64,000 nucleotides of DNA from Ruminococcus sp. (lineage in GTDB: Bacteria; Bacillota_A; Clostridia; Oscillospirales; Ruminococcaceae): assembly GCF_024684275.1 (NCBI RefSeq), contig NZ_JAIKXF010000090.1, positions 62,001 through 126,000 of the forward strand. The letters are read 5' to 3'. This document shows, piece by piece, positions 9,552-18,328 of the stretch. Every line of letters starts with the position of its first letter. The stretch's first letter is position 1. The translations under genes and the position numbers were made by a program. The notes under the pieces are model-generated. The model saw only the letters and a program-made list of their open reading frames with translations. It did no database searches and had not been told where the DNA came from.

Positions 9552-10112
9552 TTAATTATCAATAACAGATTTCAGCTCATTGAGCCATTGCGGCGGTTCA
9601 TTGCCGTATATTACAAGACTGCCGTTTTTATATTCGCCAACATTAACGAAGCCGTTTTCGTTGTCCCAGAATTCTGCTTCACTGCAATATGGAAGAATGG
9701 CGGAAAGGTCGCTGAAACGCTTTTCATATCTGCGCTGTACGTCCTCAGACGGGATATCGTGACCGCCCTTGCGTACTCTGTTAGCGATGCGTAGCAGGCT
9801 TTCCTCGCAGGAATTAACGCCGATATAGTACAGCCTGATATGATAATCAAGCTCTATTGCACGGCGTATGGTTTTCAGCGTTCTTACGCCAGAAAGAGTA
9901 GTTTCCTGCGTAAAGCAGAGTCCTTTTTCAAGGCAGTCCTCCATAAGAGCTATGGCTTTTTTGCCGCCCTGTATGCGGTCACCGTCAAACTCTGCATTGA
10001 GCTTGTCGGTATCTATTATGATACCGAGGTCATCGGTCTTGCGGACGAGAACGCCAGTGAAGCTGCTCTTGCCAACACCGTTGACTCCGCCGATTATGGT
10101 ATATGTTTTCAT
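9552..10112 (-). CDS. P-loop kinase, zeta-toxin-like
   Basis: 186 aa with a Walker A motif GGVNGVGKSS at residues 8-17 and IIDTDKLNAEF after it, the layout of zeta-toxin-like and uridine-kinase-like small P-loop kinases. A zeta toxin phosphorylates UDP-N-acetylamino sugars, but no epsilon-type antitoxin is adjacent, so the toxin role is not supported. It sits 12 nt after uvrA and 29 nt before tyrS on the same strand, which suggests co-transcription. Confidence 0.75.
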   Translation of the reverse strand: MKTYTIIGGVNGVGKSSFTGVLVRKTDDLGIIIDTDKLNAEFDGDRIQGGKKAIALMEDCLEKGLCFTQETTLSGVRTLKTIRRAIELDYHIRLYYIGVNSCEESLLRIANRVRKGGHDIPSEDVQRRYEKRFSDLSAILPYCSEAEFWDNENGFVNVGEYKNGSLVIYGNEPPQWLNELKSVIDN

Positions 10113-10124
10113 ATTTCACCGCCT

Positions 10125-12947
10125 TTACTTCAGATAGCTTTTCAGATACTGTCCCGTATAGGACTTTTCGCACTGAGCCACCTCCTCGGGAGTGCCCTGT
10201 GCTACAATAGTGCCGCCGCCGTCGCCGCCTTCGGGACCGAGATCGATGATGTGGTCTGCGACCTTTATGACATTGAGGTTGTGCTCGATGACAAGGACTG
10301 TATTTCCCTGATCTGTCAGCCTTTGCAGCACCTCTATGAGCTTGTGTACATCGGCTGTGTGGAGACCTGTTGTAGGTTCGTCGAGAATATAGATAGTATT
10401 GCCTGTTGAGCGCTTGGAAAGCTCTGTTGACAGCTTTACACGCTGAGCCTCGCCTCCTGAAAGAGTGGTAGCAGGCTGACCTATCTTGATGTAGCCCAGT
10501 CCTACCTCCTGCAGGGTTTTCAGCTTCTTGGCTATCTTTGGGATATGCTCGAAGAATTCCACGCCCTCGTCCACGGTCATTTCAAGCACGTCGTATATTG
10601 ACTTGCCCTTGTAGTGTATATCGAGAGTCTCGCGGTTGTAGCGCTTGCCCTTGCAGACCTCGCATGGCACGTATATATCGGGCAGGAAGTGCATCTCGAT
10701 CTTGATGATACCGTCGCCTTCGCAGGCTTCACAGCGTCCGCCCTTGACATTGAAGGAGAATCTTCCGCTGGAATAGCCATGAGCCTTAGCATCGGGAGTT
10801 TTTGCGAAAAGGTCACGTATATCGTTGAATACGCCCGTATATGTGGCTGGGTTTGAACGTGGAGTACGTCCTATAGGGGACTGGTCAATGCAGATGACCT
10901 TGTCAAGATGTTCAAGTCCCTCCATTTCGCGGAACTGTCCGCATTTAGTCTTGGCGTGGTTCAGCTTTGCAGCAAGGTGCTTGTAGATTATCTCGTTGAC
11001 CAGAGAGGATTTTCCTGAGCCCGAAACTCCCGTAACGCATACCAGCTCGCCAAGAGGAATGGAAATGTCGATATTTTGCAGATTATGCTCGGAAGCACCG
11101 CGGACTGTAAGGAAATTACCGTTTCCGCTCCTGCGCTTCTTTGGTATCTCTATTTTCTTTTTGCCGCTGAGGTACTGACCTGTTATGGAGTTCTTGCATT
11201 TCAGCAGCTTATCAACGGTTCCTGCGAATATCACCTCGCCGCCGTGTATTCCGGCTCCCGGACCTATGTCCACAATATAATCAGCGGCAAGCATAGTGTC
11301 GTCGTCATGCTCGACTACAATGAGTGTATTTCCTAAGTCGCGGAGCTTTTTCAGTGTAGCAATGAGCTTGTCATTATCACGCTGGTGGAGTCCGATGCTT
11401 GGCTCGTCAAGGATATATAGTACGCCCACAAGGGATGAGCCTATCTGCGTAGCAAGGCGGATACGCTGGCTTTCTCCGCCTGAGAGAGTTCCAGATGAAC
11501 GGGAAAGCGTCAGGTATTCAAGTCCAACGCTTTTGAGGAAGCCCAGACGCTCCTTTATTTCCTTGATAATGCGCTCTCCAACGAATCTGTCATGCTCTGA
11601 GAGCTTCAAGCCGCTGAAGAAGCCAAGACCGTCCTTGACGGAGAAATCTGTGAGGTCGCTGATGTTCTTGTCGCCGACAGTGACTGCAAGGTATTCGTCG
11701 CGCAGGCGCTTGCCCTTGCAGACAGGGCACTTGACCTCGCTCATGTACTCCTCTATCTCGTTCTTGGACCACTCGCTGGAGGTCTCCTTGTAGCGGCGTT
11801 CAAGATTGTTGACAACGCCCTCGAACGGTGAGCTGTAGCTTCCGCCCCCCAGAGAATCAGGGCGTTTAAGCTCTAATGTCTCGTCACCTGTGCCGTAGAG
11901 AAAGAGGTCAAGCTGTTCCTTTTTCAGTTCCTTGACGGGAACAGTGATAGGAACGCCGTATTTCTTGGATATAGCGCGGTAATACATGGTAGCGACAGAT
12001 GTCTCGTCGAGACTGTTCCAGCCAGAGGCATTTATAGCACCGTCCTCTATAGACAGGTCTTTGTTCGGGATAATGAGGTCGGGATCAATGTGTCTGAAAA
12101 CTCCCAGACCTGTACATTTGGGGCAGGCTCCCACAGGATTGTTGAATGAGAACATAACGGGTTCAAGCTCGCCTATGCTGATATTATGCTCGGGACAGGC
12201 GTAATTCTGAGAGAATAGTATCTCCTCGCCGTCGATGACATCGGCAATGGCAAGACCGCCCGTGAGGTTGAACACAGTTTCAAGGCTGTCGGTGATTCGG
12301 GATTCTATGCCCTCTTTTATGACGATACGGTCAACGATTATCTCAATATTATGCTTTTTGTTCTTGTCAAGCTTGATCTCTTCTGCAAGCTCGTACATGA
12401 TGCCGTCAACTCTTGCACGGACAAAGCCTGATTTTCTGGCGCTTTCAAGCTCTTTTGAGTACTGTCCCTTGCGGTTGCGCACGATAGGGGCAAGGAGCTG
12501 GAGCTTAGTGCCGACAGGGAGCTCCATAAGGGTATCCACCATCTGGTCAATAGTCTGCTGTGAGATCTCCCTGCCGCAGACAGGACAGTGTGGAACGCCT
12601 ATCCTTGCGTAGAGCAGACGGAGATAGTCATATATCTCGGTAACAGTTCCCACAGTTGAGCGCGGGTTCTTGGAGGTGGTCTTCTGGTCAATTGAGATAG
12701 CAGGGGAAAGTCCCTCAATGCTGTCAACATCGGGCTTTTCCATTTGCCCGAGGAACATTCTCGCATATGAGGAAAGGCTCTCTACGTAGCGGCGCTGACC
12801 GTCGGCGTAAATGGTATCGAAGGCAAGAGATGACTTGCCCGAGCCCGAAAGTCCCGTCATGACGATGAGTCGGTCACGGGGAAGCTCTAAGTCGATATTT
12901 TTAAGGTTATTGGTCCGTGCACCTTTGATAATGATTTTATTTGTCAT
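10125..12947 (-). CDS. uvrA: Excinuclease ABC subunit A
   Basis: 940-aa UvrA, the DNA-damage-recognising ATPase dimer of nucleotide-excision repair. The first Walker A is GLSGSGKSS (residues 32-40) and the second is GVSGSGKSS in the C-terminal half. ABC signatures include [15 protein letters not shown] and [14 protein letters not shown]. Zinc modules CPEH...CPKC and CEAC...CEVC and the UvrB-binding region are visible. Start ATG with AAAGGAG 5-6 nt upstream. Full length, no damage. Confidence 0.98.
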   Translation of the reverse strand: MTNKIIIKGARTNNLKNIDLELPRDRLIVMTGLSGSGKSSLAFDTIYADGQRRYVESLSSYARMFLGQMEKPDVDSIEGLSPAISIDQKTTSKNPRSTVGTVTEIYDYLRLLYARIGVPHCPVCGREISQQTIDQMVDTLMELPVGTKLQLLAPIVRNRKGQYSKELESARKSGFVRARVDGIMYELAEEIKLDKNKKHNIEIIVDRIVIKEGIESRITDSLETVFNLTGGLAIADVIDGEEILFSQNYACPEHNISIGELEPVMFSFNNPVGACPKCTGLGVFRHIDPDLIIPNKDLSIEDGAINASGWNSLDETSVATMYYRAISKKYGVPITVPVKELKKEQLDLFLYGTGDETLELKRPDSLGGGSYSSPFEGVVNNLERRYKETSSEWSKNEIEEYMSEVKCPVCKGKRLRDEYLAVTVGDKNISDLTDFSVKDGLGFFSGLKLSEHDRFVGERIIKEIKERLGFLKSVGLEYLTLSRSSGTLSGGESQRIRLATQIGSSLVGVLYILDEPSIGLHQRDNDKLIATLKKLRDLGNTLIVVEHDDDTMLAADYIVDIGPGAGIHGGEVIFAGTVDKLLKCKNSITGQYLSGKKKIEIPKKRRSGNGNFLTVRGASEHNLQNIDISIPLGELVCVTGVSGSGKSSLVNEIIYKHLAAKLNHAKTKCGQFREMEGLEHLDKVICIDQSPIGRTPRSNPATYTGVFNDIRDLFAKTPDAKAHGYSSGRFSFNVKGGRCEACEGDGIIKIEMHFLPDIYVPCEVCKGKRYNRETLDIHYKGKSIYDVLEMTVDEGVEFFEHIPKIAKKLKTLQEVGLGYIKIGQPATTLSGGEAQRVKLSTELSKRSTGNTIYILDEPTTGLHTADVHKLIEVLQRLTDQGNTVLVIEHNLNVIKVADHIIDLGPEGGDGGGTIVAQGTPEEVAQCEKSYTGQYLKSYLK

Positions 12948-12964
12948 AAAAACTCCTTTGGGGA

Positions 12965-13426
12965 TCAGTCACAGTGCTTGATTATGGTCTTGATCAGACC
13001 GAGGAATGCCGAGTGGATAAAGGTGCGGACTGCAATGAGAGCCTGTCCGCCCATGAATACATATTTACAATAGGTGTAGAAATATTCTCCCGCGCCGCCT
13101 TTGTATCTGGCTGCAAGGGCTGTGTAGTATGGCTCGAGAGTAGTATTCCCGAAGCTGACATATTCGGTAAATAATGCGAGGGCTATGGCTATGGTGAAGC
13201 CGAGGTTGAGATGTGCGCTGTCAAGTCCTGCAAGCCCTGTTATTAAATGTATATAGCGTGTGGATAAGCTGATGACTATAATGCACAGCAGGGTGCATAT
13301 TATCATGCGTATGAAAGGGGAGTCGGCAGCGTTTTTGGCTGGGCTTATGAAGCCGATATACATGAAAAGCAGCGATATGAGAAATACTGCCGCTGAAATA
13401 CTTAGATATGCAATGGCTCTTTTCAT
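12965..13426 (-). CDS. Small membrane protein behind a T-box leader
   Basis: 153 aa with about four hydrophobic helices. I do not recognise the family. The start is ATG at 13426 ([10 protein letters not shown]), preceded by AAGGGGGA at 6 nt; the longer open frame upstream is the RNA leader, not protein. It lies between a T-box and uvrA (17-nt gap). The leader implies that its expression responds to an uncharged tRNA, which would suit an amino-acid-related transport role, but nothing in the sequence proves this. Confidence 0.7.
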   Translation of the reverse strand: MKRAIAYLSISAAVFLISLLFMYIGFISPAKNAADSPFIRMIICTLLCIIVISLSTRYIHLITGLAGLDSAHLNLGFTIAIALALFTEYVSFGNTTLEPYYTALAARYKGGAGEYFYTYCKYVFMGGQALIAVRTFIHSAFLGLIKTIIKHCD

Positions 13427-13461
13427 ATTTTCCCCCTTACTTATTATATAATACGGAAATA

Positions 13462-13495
13462 TAAAAGCCCCCGAGCAGAGATACTGCTCAGGGGC
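13462..13495 (-). terminator. T-box-controlled attenuator terminator
   Basis: Stem GCCCCTGAGCAG / CTGCTCGGGGGC followed by TTTTAT on the minus strand. It would form when the tRNA is charged. Confidence 0.85.
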
Positions 13496-13690
13496 GAAGC
13501 TACTCGCGGTACCACCCTGATTTATCCGTTTTGGACGGAACTCGAAAAGCTGTAACGGGCACACCCGTCCGCACCTACTTGCTTTCAATGCGGCAACTCC
13601 CGAATGTAGGTCACTGTGCGCCGTCGTTTCCTTACACCACACGGAAACTCTCTGTATCGGGCTCTGCACAGGTTTTATTCGTTCACGGTT
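13462..13690 (-). promoter_or_regulatory. T-box riboswitch leader
   Basis: On the minus strand the conserved AGGGTGGTACCGCG (13505-13518) is the T-box that pairs with the tRNA acceptor end. Upstream are the AGAGAG element and a GGTG distal loop of Stem I, whose base is CTGTGC/GCACAG, then further stems. Downstream a G/C-rich hairpin (13467-13495) with a TTTTAT tail is the competing terminator. TGGT in the T-box predicts a discriminator A, which fits tRNA-Tyr, but the Stem I specifier codon could not be assigned; GAC and AAC are possible readings. Confidence 0.9.
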
Positions 13691-13701
13691 TTTGCCTTTA
13701 T

Positions 13702-13730
13702 ATCATAGCATATCTTTCAGCCGTTGTCAA
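13702..13730 (-). promoter_or_regulatory. Sigma-A promoter of the T-box transcript
   Basis: TTGACA (13725-13730), 17 nt, TATGAT (13702-13707) on the minus strand, immediately before the T-box leader. Confidence 0.85.
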
Positions 13731-13803
13731 GACCTTGTCGACAGCTGTGTACCGTGCTTAAAAATGCCATTAAAGTTAATAAAAGATTTTTTCGGTGCAG
13801 TAC

Positions 13804-13832
13804 TTGAAATTTGTCGGGCTTTGGTATATAAT
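13804..13832 (+). promoter_or_regulatory. Sigma-A promoter for the DUF1846 gene
   Basis: TTGAAA (13804-13809), 17 nt, TATAAT (13827-13832), 33 nt before the start codon. Confidence 0.8.
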
Positions 13833-13865
13833 AAATTATTATAATGTTTACGGGAGGAAGAGAAA

Positions 13866-15335
13866 ATGAGTTCCAAAATTGGTTTTGACAATGAAAAATA
13901 TCTAAAAATGCAGTCTGAGCATATCAGACAGCGTATCGCAGAGTTCGGCGATAAGCTTTATCTGGAGTTCGGCGGAAAGCTCTTTGACGATTTCCACGCT
14001 TCGAGAGTACTTCCCGGCTTCAAGCCTGACAGCAAGCTCCAGATGTTATTGCAGCTCAAGGACGAGGCTGAAATAGTTATCGTCATCAACTCCGACGATA
14101 TTGAGAAAAACAAGGTGAGAGGCGATCTGGGCATTACATATGACGTTGATGTTATCCGCCTTTTAAATGTATTCACCAAGATAGGGCTCTACGTCAGCAG
14201 TGTTGTCCTCACAAGATATGACAATCAGCCGACAGCCGATGCTTTTCAGAAGCGTCTTGAAGCACTCGGCGTAAAGGTCTACCACCATTACAGCATAAAG
14301 GGCTATCCTTCCAACCTTAAATATATCATCAGCGATGAGGGCTATGGCAAAAACGAATATATCGAGACCTCACGCAAGCTCGTTGTCATTACAGCTCCCG
14401 GTCCCGGAAGCGGAAAAATGGCTACCTGTCTCTCTCAGCTCTACCATGAGCACAAGAGAGGGCTAAACGCAGGCTATGCCAAGTTCGAGACCTTCCCGAT
14501 ATGGAACCTTCCTCTCCGTCACCCCGTTAATATCGCATATGAGGCTGCTACCTCCGACCTCAACGATGTGAACATGATAGACCCGTTCCACCTTGAGGCA
14601 TACGGAAAGACTACCGTAAACTATAACCGCGATGTTGAGATATTCCCCGTGCTCAACGCTATGTTCGAGACTATCCTCGGTGAATCGCCTTACAAGTCGC
14701 CTACGGATATGGGCGTTAATATGGCAGGCAACTGCATAATCGATGACGAGGCTGTCTGTGAGGCTGCAAAGCAGGAGATAATCCGCCGCTACTATACAGG
14801 TATGTGCGAGTACCGCAAGGGACTTATCTCTGAGGACGAGGTAATGAAGCTGGAGCTTCTTATGAAGCAGGCAAGCGTTACCGTTGAGGACAGAAAGGTG
14901 GTATCTGCGGCACTTGAAAAGGAAAAGGCTACAGACGGACCTGCGGCGGCTATGGAGCTTCCCGACGGAACTATCCTAACAGGACGTACATCAAATCTTC
15001 TCGGTGCAGTATCGGCTCTGCTGCTGAATGCGCTTAAGCATTTCGCAAATATTGATGACGAGATACTTCTCATGTCTCCCCACGTAATCGAGCCTATTAT
15101 GGCACTGAAGGTAAATCACCTCGGCAACAACAATCCGAGAATGCATACCGATGAGACTCTTATAGCTCTCTCTATCTGTGCAAACACCGATGATAACGCT
15201 AAAAAGGCTATGGAGCAGATATCAAAGCTCCGCGGCTGTGAGGTCCATTCTACAGTTATACTTTCCTCGATCGATGAACGTATCGCAAAGAGACTGGGTA
15301 TAAATCTTACCTGCGAGCCTAAGTACGAGGCATAA
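13866..15335 (+). CDS. DUF1846 family protein
   Basis: 489 aa, the usual length for this conserved Firmicutes/Actinobacteria family, beginning MSSKIGFDNEKYLKMQSEHI. It contains a P-loop-like stretch TAPGPGSGKMATC near residue 180 and long conserved blocks, with no signal peptide or membrane helix. It is cytosolic and its biochemical role is unassigned. GGGAGG is 7-8 nt upstream of the ATG. It has its own promoter and terminator, so it is monocistronic, and it marks the left host flank of the element. Confidence 0.88.
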   Translation: MSSKIGFDNEKYLKMQSEHIRQRIAEFGDKLYLEFGGKLFDDFHASRVLPGFKPDSKLQMLLQLKDEAEIVIVINSDDIEKNKVRGDLGITYDVDVIRLLNVFTKIGLYVSSVVLTRYDNQPTADAFQKRLEALGVKVYHHYSIKGYPSNLKYIISDEGYGKNEYIETSRKLVVITAPGPGSGKMATCLSQLYHEHKRGLNAGYAKFETFPIWNLPLRHPVNIAYEAATSDLNDVNMIDPFHLEAYGKTTVNYNRDVEIFPVLNAMFETILGESPYKSPTDMGVNMAGNCIIDDEAVCEAAKQEIIRRYYTGMCEYRKGLISEDEVMKLELLMKQASVTVEDRKVVSAALEKEKATDGPAAAMELPDGTILTGRTSNLLGAVSALLLNALKHFANIDDEILLMSPHVIEPIMALKVNHLGNNNPRMHTDETLIALSICANTDDNAKKAMEQISKLRGCEVHSTVILSSIDERIAKRLGINLTCEPKYEA

Positions 15336-15345
15336 TTGATAGTTT

Positions 15346-15373
15346 AAAAGGCACTCATTTGAGTGCCTTTTTT
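15346..15373 (+). terminator. Rho-independent terminator after the DUF1846 gene
   Basis: AAAAGGCACTC / GAGTGCCTTTTTT with a 4-nt loop and T run. Confidence 0.9.
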
Positions 15374-15395
15374 GCTGTATATGAGGAGATAATAC

Positions 15396-15414
15396 GGGCG
15401 CACACTGTGCGCCC
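15396..15414. repeat. Short GC palindrome
   Basis: GGGCGCAC act GTGCGCCC, a perfect 8-bp stem with no T run, in the gap before the spoVT 3' end. It resembles small dispersed palindromes of these genomes. Confidence 0.4.
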
Positions 15415-15469
15415 CTACATAATTATTAGCTCTAAGCTCTTAGTTCTAAAGCTAACGGATAAAGGCTAA

Positions 15470-15913
15470 CTATCCCTCTATCTGTCTTGCAAGGAACTGT
15501 GCGGCGGCGTTGATAAGGCTTTTTTGCAGGTCCGTTACCTCATTGCATTTTTCACTGGTGAGGAATGCTACAGCTCCCGAAACATCGCCTGCTGTGATTA
15601 TAGGCAAAGCGGCAATGGCTGTTCGGTCTACGCCCTCGGCAGGAAAGAAATTATTGGTGCTTCCGTCGGGGCAAAAGAACTGTCCGCGGTTTTCCATGAG
15701 TTCCTCAAGCTGTCCTGTGACGCGGCGCTCAGCGAACTCCTTGCGCGGCACACCTGCTGAGGCTACTACGTGGTCCTTATCAAATATGACAACGGGACAG
15801 CCTGCTATCTTATGCATTATATCCGCTACGTATCCTGCGTTCTCGCTCATTTCGCTGACCGCGGAATACTTCTTGAAAATGACTTCGCCCTCGCTGTTTG
15901 TGTATATTTCGAG
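15470..15913 (-). pseudogene. spoVT: spoVT 3' portion (host gene fragment)
   Basis: These 147 codons plus stop continue the SpoVT frame that begins at 61633. Joined after GDP they give a 180-residue protein, matching the family size of about 178. The segment holds the end of the AbrB-type DNA-binding hairpin (LEIYTNSEGEVIFKKYS) and the whole GAF-like domain with ISELGDF-equivalent EMSENAGY and the conserved end AAAQFLARQIEG. In the integrated state it is expressed only as the tail of the recombinase. Confidence 0.9.
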
Positions 15914-17653
15914 GGGGTCACCGTCACTGAAAACATTGACACTAAGAATTTCGCCCTTTCTTTTTTGAATATGGGCGAATAGTGACGAAAAATCGGTTAT
16001 CTTAGTGCCTTGCTTAAAATTTGCGCCTGCTCCTATGGTTTCGGTCTGAAGCTCGGCAGGCATACCTGTTCTCAGCAGTGCATCTATGTCTGAGCGGAGC
16101 TTTACGTCGATGTGGTCCTCAAATACGTCGATGCGCTCAACGATGAAGTCAACATCGACCTTTGCAAGCTTTTCTTTATTAATTATGGCGTCAAATATCT
16201 CCATTACCGTCTTTGCAGTTCGGTTTACGGAGATAATGGCGTTATGCTTATCAGCCGAAAGCTGTATCTGACTGCGGAAGCCCTCTATCTGCTTCATCAG
16301 CTCTGTTACCTGCTCCTGATATACTTCTTCAAGCATATCCTCCTGCTCGGGGTGCCTTGCAATATCCTTGATGTGCTGACGGCTGAGGAATTTCATTTCC
16401 GTCTTGGCGTCCTCCATTCTCTGTATAAGGACTTCAACTACATCTTTACCCGAAGAAGTCTCTTTCTGCTCCCTGTCGATAGATTTCTGGAGCTGAGTCA
16501 GCATTTCCTCTGAGTTTTCCTTAACTTTTCTGATGAATGACCTCAGTGTCTCGTCAAGTGTGTCAACTCTGATGTGGTGCGAGGTGCAGCCCTTGATACC
16601 GCGCTTGTGGTATGTTCCGCAGCGGTATGCCTGCGGTATATCGGCTCTGCTCATGGCAAACATGGGACTTCCGCAGTCGCCGCAGAAAAGGTGCCCCGTG
16701 TATACATTGTCGAACTTCTTTATTCCCCGATAGCCGTTGTGAGAGCGGAGCTTCATCTGCTCCTGTACAGCCGCAAACAGCCTGTAATCCACGATAGGCT
16801 CATGGTTGTTTTCGAGTACGATATGGTCGGTCTCATGGAGCTTCATATCTCCGCCGTTTATTTTTTTCCGGTGGTATTTTCGCTGTCGGAGAGTGCCGAT
16901 GTAGAAGTCGTTGCTGAGTATTGTACTGATAGTGACGATACTCCATGAATCCTTAGAGCGGACGGTGAATTCTTCGCCCTCGGCTTCCTTACGCATTTCT
17001 TCAGCCTTGCGCGGAGTGGGAATATGCTGGTCGGTGAGATAATTGGCTATCTTCTTATACCCCCAGCCCTCTGAGTAAAGCTGAAATATCTTTCTCACTA
17101 CCTCTGCTGAGGGCTCATCGATGCTGAACTTCATAGTCTTGCTGTTGGTCATAACATAGCCATAGGGGACAGCGCATATCCACTTGCCCTCTTTCTGGCG
17201 GTTGTTGATAACTGCCCTGACCTTTTTGGAGGTATCCGTAACGGGCATTTCGTTTACAAGAAAGCGGAACTGTATCGCCATCCAGTCGTCAGAGGTGGGG
17301 AAGTCTATACCGTCGCCGATAGAGATTATCCGCATACCTGCGTCGCGGAGGTCCTCAAGCTCCACAAGTCCGCGGCTGGTGCGCCGTGAGAAGCGAGAGA
17401 AATCCTTTATGACCAGTATGTCATACTCATGGCAGAACAGCTTTTTGCGGAGCTCCTGATAGTTCTCACGCTGCTCAAAGGTATAGCCTGAGCGGTCACG
17501 GTCGGTATAGAAGTCAAGCTGAGCGTCGGGAAATGTCCGTGTTACGTAGTCTGCGATGAGCGCCTTCTGGTTCTCAATCGAGGTATTGTCACGGTCAAGC
17601 TCCTCGTCTACAGAGATACGGCAGTAGCCTGCTATTCTGAGTGCGCTGCCCAT
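15470..17653 (-). CDS. Large serine recombinase fused in frame to the C-terminal part of SpoVT
   Basis: 727 aa as it stands. Residues 1-140 are the resolvase catalytic domain (RIAGYCRIS, nucleophile Ser14; FSRFSRRTSRG). Then come the recombinase domain (to about 290), a zinc ribbon with cysteines near 324, 327, 345 and 356, and a coiled-coil region. Residues 581-727 (LEIYTNSEGEVIFKKYSA...LINAAAQFLARQIEG) are not recombinase: they match SpoVT from just after its REGDP motif through its GAF-like sensor domain. The junction GDP codons form the shared att core. In an excised circle the protein would instead end in 27 residues encoded at 61451-61534 (607 aa). Start ATG 17653 is chosen over 17683 because AAGGAG lies 6 nt before it. 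Confidence 0.95.
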   Translation of the reverse strand: MGSALRIAGYCRISVDEELDRDNTSIENQKALIADYVTRTFPDAQLDFYTDRDRSGYTFEQRENYQELRKKLFCHEYDILVIKDFSRFSRRTSRGLVELEDLRDAGMRIISIGDGIDFPTSDDWMAIQFRFLVNEMPVTDTSKKVRAVINNRQKEGKWICAVPYGYVMTNSKTMKFSIDEPSAEVVRKIFQLYSEGWGYKKIANYLTDQHIPTPRKAEEMRKEAEGEEFTVRSKDSWSIVTISTILSNDFYIGTLRQRKYHRKKINGGDMKLHETDHIVLENNHEPIVDYRLFAAVQEQMKLRSHNGYRGIKKFDNVYTGHLFCGDCGSPMFAMSRADIPQAYRCGTYHKRGIKGCTSHHIRVDTLDETLRSFIRKVKENSEEMLTQLQKSIDREQKETSSGKDVVEVLIQRMEDAKTEMKFLSRQHIKDIARHPEQEDMLEEVYQEQVTELMKQIEGFRSQIQLSADKHNAIISVNRTAKTVMEIFDAIINKEKLAKVDVDFIVERIDVFEDHIDVKLRSDIDALLRTGMPAELQTETIGAGANFKQGTKITDFSSLFAHIQKRKGEILSVNVFSDGDPLEIYTNSEGEVIFKKYSAVSEMSENAGYVADIMHKIAGCPVVIFDKDHVVASAGVPRKEFAERRVTGQLEELMENRGQFFCPDGSTNNFFPAEGVDRTAIAALPIITAGDVSGAVAFLTSEKCNEVTDLQKSLINAAAQFLARQIEG
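15914..15940. other. Left attachment junction of the integrative element
   Basis: Core GGGGTCACC at 15914-15922 is shared with the right junction. Left of it is spoVT host sequence. To the right lies the element arm TCACTGAAAACATTGAC (15924-15940), which is inverted relative to the right arm at 61518-61534 (15 of 17 matches). Confidence 0.85.
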
Positions 17654-17706
17654 AAGATTCTCCTTTCTGTCAATGTTATTCATATTAATTTTGAATTGCT
17701 ATTATC

Positions 17707-17735
17707 ATTGTAACGTATGTGACTGCTTCTGTCAA
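17707..17735 (-). promoter_or_regulatory. Sigma-A promoter of the recombinase gene
   Basis: TTGACA (17730-17735), 17 nt, TACAAT (17707-17712) on the minus strand, 53 nt before the recombinase start. Confidence 0.85.
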
Positions 17736-17755
17736 GTGAAAAAATGAGGTGCGCA

Positions 17756-17965
17756 TCATACGCACCTCATATTCTGTAACAGTAATCTCTCTGTGTTTGC
17801 GAACAGATCCTCGCTTCCAGACAATAGGTAGATCACACTGCATTTTTTTACCGTAGCTTTGGAAAGGAGCAGCTTTGTCAGTTCCTTGCGATCGTATATC
17901 TCCTGTTCTTCATTTGTAAGCCAGACTTCGATTAAGCCTTTATCCTGTTTATTATATATTTCCAC
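17756..17965 (-). CDS. Small protein upstream of the recombinase, possible recombination partner
   Basis: 69 aa beginning at GTG (MEIYNKQDKGLIEVWLTN), with GGAGGG about 10 nt upstream. It is charged, without signal peptide or membrane helix. It resembles, by memory only, short conserved proteins that sit next to serine recombinases in Firmicutes mobile elements (pattern 'Y-[NE]-[KR]-x-D-K-x-L-[IV]-E-V-W-L-T'). A role as a directionality factor or regulator is speculative. It shares strand with the recombinase, whose own promoter lies in the gap. Confidence 0.65.
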   Translation of the reverse strand: MEIYNKQDKGLIEVWLTNEEQEIYDRKELTKLLLSKATVKKCSVIYLLSGSEDLFANTERLLLQNMRCV

Positions 17966-18328
17966 GTAAGCAGCTCCCTCCTCTCAATTTGATTATGCCC
18001 GTTTCATGAGAATAAATACTGTTATTTCATGATAGGTACCATTCAGTCCGTTTTTCTTCTTCATCATTGCTAAAAATGTTATTAAAGATTGTCCATAATA
18101 CGAAAGCAAGCACTCTGCATTATAATGCAGAGTGCTTGCTTGGTTAATAACCGAAAACTAAAAGTTTTGAATTTAATATATATTATAGCTTTTTATGAGA
18201 CATATTCAAGATGTCGGATTTTTAGGTGTTCTACACATGATTCTCAATTATTCAAAACAGTAGCCGCTTGTTCTGTTTTCAATCTGAATGTCAATCTGCA
18301 TACCTTAATTAACACAGGTTTATCAAAA
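17966..18328. other. Non-coding gap with a 38-bp perfect palindrome
   Basis: 363 nt between the small accessory gene and the SDR gene. Apart from the palindrome at 18104-18141 I see no gene, promoter of good quality or repeat. The region is AT-rich. Confidence 0.6.
18104..18141. repeat. 38-bp perfect palindrome
   Basis: AAGCAAGCACTCTGCATTA (18104-18122) is followed directly by its exact reverse complement (to 18141). No T run follows on either strand, so an ordinary terminator is unlikely. It could be a protein-binding site, a cruciform or a decayed repeat end. Confidence 0.75.

Noticed and set aside
9552..10112. Zeta-type toxin-antitoxin system
   Set aside because: Only the kinase-like gene is present; no small antitoxin gene is adjacent, and the neighbours are uvrA and tyrS.
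13427..13669. N-terminal extension of the T-box-controlled membrane protein
   Set aside because: This open stretch is the T-box RNA itself, including its terminator; the real start is the ATG at 13426 with a ribosome site.
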